A DNA stretch of 7,609 bases, taken from positions 1-7,609 of the forward strand of contig JALNYD010000125.1 in NCBI GenBank assembly GCA_023230025.1. Reading direction: 5' to 3'. Positions 4,615 through 7,609 of this stretch are shown in pieces; within the stretch, counting starts at the first letter, position 1, and each line of letters opens with the position of its first letter. The translations under genes and the position numbers were made by a program. The stretch comes from Candidatus Cloacimonadota bacterium. GTDB lineage: Bacteria; Cloacimonadota; Cloacimonadia; Cloacimonadales; Cloacimonadaceae. The notes beneath the pieces are model-generated. The model worked only from the letters and a program-made list of their open reading frames with translations, had not been told where the DNA came from and did no database searches.

Positions 4615-7122
4615 ATGAGCCAGAAAAAAGTCAACCCCAAAGTGCAGGAATATAATCCAGGCCGTGGAGCATCAATCTTGAGTCGCGAGCTGATTCCAGC
4701 CAAATATCTCTCTCTTGTGCTGATTGCACTGCTATTTATCCTGGTGAGCGTAGTATATTTCCCCGTCGCTTACAAACACATGGAACCAGCAGCCAGTGAT
4801 ATCAGTCAATGGCGTGGAGCTGCCAAAAGTATTATTGAATACAATGAAACCAATTCCGATAATGCGCTGTGGACTCAGAACATGTTTTCCGGGATGCCCA
4901 GCTATATGATCTCTTTCCCTAATCGCTATCCATTTTTGGAAGGCATCACCAAGCTTACGGACAAGCTGATCAACTGGCGCATTTTTCTGCTTTTCATTGG
5001 TGGGTTGGGCATCTTCATTCTGCTTCGGCATCTGAAGCTTGATCCCTGGATTGCCTTTTTTGGGGCTGTTGCCTTCATATTTTCCTGTCACTGGGTGGGA
5101 CTGCTGGATATTGGGCACAATACCAAGTTCAGAGCGATCATGTATATCCCCTGGGTGTTTTGGGCAGTATTGCGCCTGCGTAAAGCGCCAAATCTACTCT
5201 CTCTGGGGCTTCTGGCCACTTTTCTGATCACTCAACTACGGGAAAACCATCCTCAGATCAGCTATTATCTCTATCTCTTGATCGGTATGTATTGGCTCTA
5301 TCAATTGATTGATGCGCTTAAAAGTAAAGAGCTCAAGCGCTTCGGTATCTGGACGATTTTGCTGGTCTTAGCCTTTGGGCTCACTGCCCTGGCGGTTATG
5401 AATCCCTATCTCAGCACGATGGAATACAGTCACTACACAATGCGGGGCGGATCGGCAGGTCTGGATAAAGCCTACGCTCAAGGTTGGAGCTTCCATCCCA
5501 AAGAAATCATCAGCTTCATCATTCCGGATTTCTGGGGCGGCATTGACGATGCCACGGGCAGAAACTATTGGGGATATATGCCATTTACTCAAGTCTATAA
5601 CTATTTTGGCTTGCTGGTATTAGTGCTGGGAGTGCTGGCGCTATGGAGCTCGCAAAAAAGTCTGGCTCGTTTCTTATGGATCACTTCTGCCATTTTTACC
5701 CTGATGAGTTTTGGCTCTGCAACGCCCTGGTTGTCTGATCTCTTTTTGAAATACCTGCCCTACTTCAACAAATTCCGCGTTCCTTCAATGACGCTAACCA
5801 TAGTACAATTCAACGCAGTGATCCTGGCTGGTCTGGGTTTGCTGCAGGTCAAAGAAAGTCTGGGAAATCCTGGCTGGCAAAAGATATATCAAAGAGCCTT
5901 CTGGATCCTGGGAGCAATCTTTATCCTCTGGATCGTCTTTGCCAAAAGTGCCTTCGGAGCTCTTCCCTTCAGCCGTCCGGATGAGCTGGCAAGATATCAG
6001 CAAGCTGGGGCAATGGCGCAATTTGGGGCTTTGAAAGCCACCCGGCTGGATGCTCTGGTCAAAAGCGGTATTCTCTCTCTGATGCTCAGCACAGTAGGGC
6101 TTGGCCTGATCTATCTTTGCAGCATCAAGAAAATCAAAGTACCGATATTGATCATCCTGCTTACGGTGATCACATTCATTGACCTCTGGCCCTACACCGG
6201 TAAGCATCTGAAAGTCTTGTATCCCGCCACGCAAAACCGGGAAACTCATTTCCAGATGCAGGATTATGATCAATTCCTGCTCTCAGACTCCAGCAACTAT
6301 CGTATCTACCCGATCAACTTTAGCTTTGATCAACGCAGCGGCAATCAGCTCCGTCCCGCCGGAGAATGGGCATACTATCATCAAACCATCGATGGTTATT
6401 CTGCTGCAAAACTCAAACGTTATGATGAATTAATGGCAGTCATCAAAGGCAACGGAAAGCGGGATGGAGAGTTCTTCCGCTATCTCAAGGGAGTCTTTGC
6501 CGAGAATAGTCAGGAATTACCTATGCCGGTGATGAACATGCTTTCCACCAAATATATCGTGATTCCCGATTCCATTCCCTATGGATCCATGCTGCAAAAC
6601 CTGCGCCAAGTGTTTAATAATGGCAAATTTAGCATCTATGAGAATCTCTTTGCCTTACCTCGTGCCTGGTTTGTTCGTGAAGTAGAGCTCAAAAACAACT
6701 CTGCAGAAGTCCTGGAAGCACTATGGGATGTGGGTTTTGATCCTGCCTCCACTGCCCTGGTGGAACAGCCTCTGGATGATATCTCCGCTCCGGATTCTTC
6801 CTATGTAAAACAGACAGAAGCCGAAATGCACTCCCTGGCTTACGATCTTGCCACAGACAAGAACTCTCTGCTGGTGCTCTCTGAAATCTATTACCCGGCA
6901 GGCTGGAAAGCCTATCTGAATGGGATAGAGATTCCTATCATCCCGGTAAACTACGTTCTGCGCGGACTTCAGATTCCAGCCGGCGAACACAAGCTGGAAC
7001 TCAAATTTGCCCCCGAAAGCTATCGCCAAAGTAAAACCCTTTCCCTGGCAGGATTGGGCATCACTATTTTGGCACTCCTGGCGGGATTCGGCCTCCAGTT
7101 TTATACCAAACGCCGTAACTAA
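4615..7122 (+). CDS. YfhO family polytopic membrane protein (GT-C-like, envelope)
   Basis: An 835-residue inner-membrane protein of the YfhO family, related to GT-C glycosyltransferases; the Bacillus subtilis YfhO is linked to glycosylation of lipoteichoic acid. After one membrane helix (about 32-50) comes an outer loop with SDISQWRGAA (61-70), the counterpart of the family's GD-x-x-x-Q/W segment. Asp62 is the candidate catalytic acid. Then come LWTQNMFSGMPSY (85-97), about twelve further hydrophobic helices up to residue 523 including DIGHNTK (165-171), ENHPQISYY (210-218) and IIPDFWGG (302-309), and a large extracytoplasmic domain (about 525-805) with YYPAGWKAYLNG (759-770) and NYVLRGLQIPAG (779-790). 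A final helix (about 809-829) and a basic tail TKRRN close the protein. The start has CAGAGG at 4604-4609. It stands alone, without sugar or polymer genes beside it. Its acceptor and donor are unknown, and function in Gram-negative relatives is undemonstrated. Confidence 0.92.
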   Translation: MSQKKVNPKVQEYNPGRGASILSRELIPAKYLSLVLIALLFILVSVVYFPVAYKHMEPAASDISQWRGAAKSIIEYNETNSDNALWTQNMFSGMPSYMISFPNRYPFLEGITKLTDKLINWRIFLLFIGGLGIFILLRHLKLDPWIAFFGAVAFIFSCHWVGLLDIGHNTKFRAIMYIPWVFWAVLRLRKAPNLLSLGLLATFLITQLRENHPQISYYLYLLIGMYWLYQLIDALKSKELKRFGIWTILLVLAFGLTALAVMNPYLSTMEYSHYTMRGGSAGLDKAYAQGWSFHPKEIISFIIPDFWGGIDDATGRNYWGYMPFTQVYNYFGLLVLVLGVLALWSSQKSLARFLWITSAIFTLMSFGSATPWLSDLFLKYLPYFNKFRVPSMTLTIVQFNAVILAGLGLLQVKESLGNPGWQKIYQRAFWILGAIFILWIVFAKSAFGALPFSRPDELARYQQAGAMAQFGALKATRLDALVKSGILSLMLSTVGLGLIYLCSIKKIKVPILIILLTVITFIDLWPYTGKHLKVLYPATQNRETHFQMQDYDQFLLSDSSNYRIYPINFSFDQRSGNQLRPAGEWAYYHQTIDGYSAAKLKRYDELMAVIKGNGKRDGEFFRYLKGVFAENSQELPMPVMNMLSTKYIVIPDSIPYGSMLQNLRQVFNNGKFSIYENLFALPRAWFVREVELKNNSAEVLEALWDVGFDPASTALVEQPLDDISAPDSSYVKQTEAEMHSLAYDLATDKNSLLVLSEIYYPAGWKAYLNGIEIPIIPVNYVLRGLQIPAGEHKLELKFAPESYRQSKTLSLAGLGITILALLAGFGLQFYTKRRN

Positions 7123-7144
7123 GCTATCAATCTACATCAACCTT

Positions 7145-7175
7145 AATGGGCAAGCAAACACCCTGCTTGCCCATT
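7145..7175 (+). terminator. Hairpin after the yfhO-type gene, probable terminator
   Basis: AATGGGCAAGCA (7145-7156) and TGCTTGCCCATT (7164-7175) form a perfect 12-bp stem with a 7-base loop, 23 bases after the stop codon. The following sequence, GCTTTAGCC, has only three T's in a row, so it is a strong stem with a weak U tract. It may terminate poorly alone or protect the 3' end of the mRNA. Confidence 0.6.
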
Positions 7176-7202
7176 GCTTTAGCCTGTCTTTGGCTTAGCT
7201 TT

Positions 7203-7241
7203 AGCCCAAGATTCCCCAGTGTCACGGGAGAATCATGGGCT
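7203..7241. repeat. Second, long imperfect hairpin in the same gap
   Basis: GCCCAAGATTCCCC (7204-7217) pairs with GGAGAATCATGGGC (7227-7240) with two mismatches (A7209/A7235 and C7215/A7229). Outer A7203-T7241 and inner GT/AC pairs (7219-7220 with 7224-7225) extend it. The flanks are T-rich on the left and TTAAA on the right, but there is no proper T run. It may be a second terminator element, a REP-like sequence or a leader structure for the next gene. Confidence 0.5.
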
Positions 7242-7389
7242 TAAATTGAGCCAGACCCGAGCTGAACCAAGGAGTGCCATAGGGATTAAATACCGCTTCC
7301 AGGATGGAAATCTCACATCAAGTATAGCACCAGGAAAGATAGATTGACAGTAATTGCCTGATTGTAAACACTTGATCCAAGAGGTAAAC
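7242..7389. promoter_or_regulatory. Upstream region of the final gene with weak promoter candidate
   Basis: No gene is seen here. A consensus -35 hexamer TTGACA lies at 7344-7349, followed after 15 bases by TAAACA at 7365-7370, a poor -10 at short spacing. Start of transcription near 7377 would leave a very short leader before ATG 7390. Confidence 0.2.
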
Positions 7390-7609
7390 ATGAAGCTGCT
7401 TCCTATTGTCATGTTATTGTGTATCATGCAGATACCACTTATGATCCGAGCCCTTGAGGCTACGGATAGTTTTGCCGTGCTTAGTGAAAATGAACTGCTG
7501 GAATTGCAAACAATGCTCTCGACTGAGGATCTTCTTCCCCAGCACACAAGTTTCTACCGGGATTGGGATCCCTACAGCCGTCTGAAATCAGACTGGCATA
7601 TGCAAATCT
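7390..7609 (+). CDS. Secreted or periplasmic protein of unknown function, N-terminal fragment cut by window edge
   Basis: The first 73 codons of a gene that continues past the right edge. ATG at 7390 is preceded by AAGAGG (7379-7384) at five bases. Residues 1-24 look like a Sec signal peptide: Lys2, then a strongly hydrophobic, methionine-rich core (3-19), then a small-residue end with likely cleavage after Ala21 or Ala24. There is no cysteine at the +1 site and the cysteine at residue 11 lies in the core, so this is not an obvious lipoprotein. The visible mature part (25-73) is acidic, then aromatic and basic (YRDWDPYSRLKSDW, 59-72). I recognise no family. The protein is probably exported; its role cannot be said from this portion. 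Confidence 0.75.
   Translation, partial: MKLLPIVMLLCIMQIPLMIRALEATDSFAVLSENELLELQTMLSTEDLLPQHTSFYRDWDPYSRLKSDWHMQI

Noticed and set aside
4245..4655. 136-codon plus-strand open frame
   Set aside because: Antisense to the thioesterase gene, with no ribosome site or recognisable motifs.
4536..4703. In-frame N-terminal extension of the thioesterase to ATG 4703
   Set aside because: It would cross the divergent promoter region and overlap the YfhO-type gene, adds 56 residues outside the hotdog domain, and ATG 4535 has its own AAAGGA site.
5794..6273. 159-codon minus-strand open frame
   Set aside because: Antisense inside the YfhO-type gene; hydrophilic composition is the mirror of membrane-helix codons.
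7200..7320. Possible tRNA in the hairpin-rich gap
   Set aside because: No GGTTCGANNC-type T arm, no acceptor stem and no cloverleaf can be drawn; only the imperfect hairpin remains.
1..7609. Mobile element, CRISPR array or defence system
   Set aside because: No transposase, integrase, terminal repeats, regularly spaced repeats or defence-gene motifs were found in either strand.

Overview
The window carries five complete protein genes and two genes cut by its ends. No RNA gene, insertion sequence, integrase or CRISPR array is visible. Base composition is moderate (somewhat under 50 % GC by eye) and even across the genes, with nothing that looks recently acquired. The combination of a methylmalonyl/propionyl-CoA-type carboxyltransferase, NadC next to a COG1579 Zn-ribbon protein, and a YfhO membrane protein of the kind common in Bacteroidota suggests an anaerobic bacterium of the FCB superphylum. 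Candidatus Cloacimonadota is my best guess, but this is inference from gene types, not proof.

Layout. (1) Positions 1-1121, minus strand: the N-terminal 373 residues of a biotin-dependent carboxyltransferase, running off the left edge. (2) 1122-1442: a 321-base gap between divergent genes. It contains no convincing gene but ends in a strong, symmetric terminator-like hairpin directly against the nadC ribosome-binding site. (3) 1443-2992, plus strand: nadC and a coiled-coil/Zn-ribbon gene (COG1579 type), 2 bases apart and almost certainly co-transcribed. (4) 2993-3238: a 246-base gap without a clear terminator. (5) 3239-4126, plus: a short Ppx/GppA-family phosphatase. (6) 4134-4535, minus: a hotdog-fold acyl-CoA thioesterase, convergent with the phosphatase gene and only 7 bases from it. 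(7) 4536-4614: a 79-base divergent promoter region with a small palindrome. (8) 4615-7122, plus: an 835-residue YfhO-family polytopic membrane protein. (9) 7123-7389: a gap with two hairpins in tandem. (10) 7390-7609, plus: the start of an unrecognised secreted protein, cut by the right edge.

The genes do not form one pathway. The carboxyltransferase and thioesterase act on acyl-CoA, NadC makes NAD, the Ppx/GppA protein probably hydrolyses polyphosphate or (p)ppGpp-related substrates, and YfhO probably belongs to envelope glycan or polymer modification. The most interesting non-coding signal is the orphan terminator in front of nadC. No gene in the window ends there, and upstream sequence could form competing pairings with its left arm, which suggests a transcription-attenuation leader for NAD synthesis. 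I did not find a clearly novel multi-gene system.
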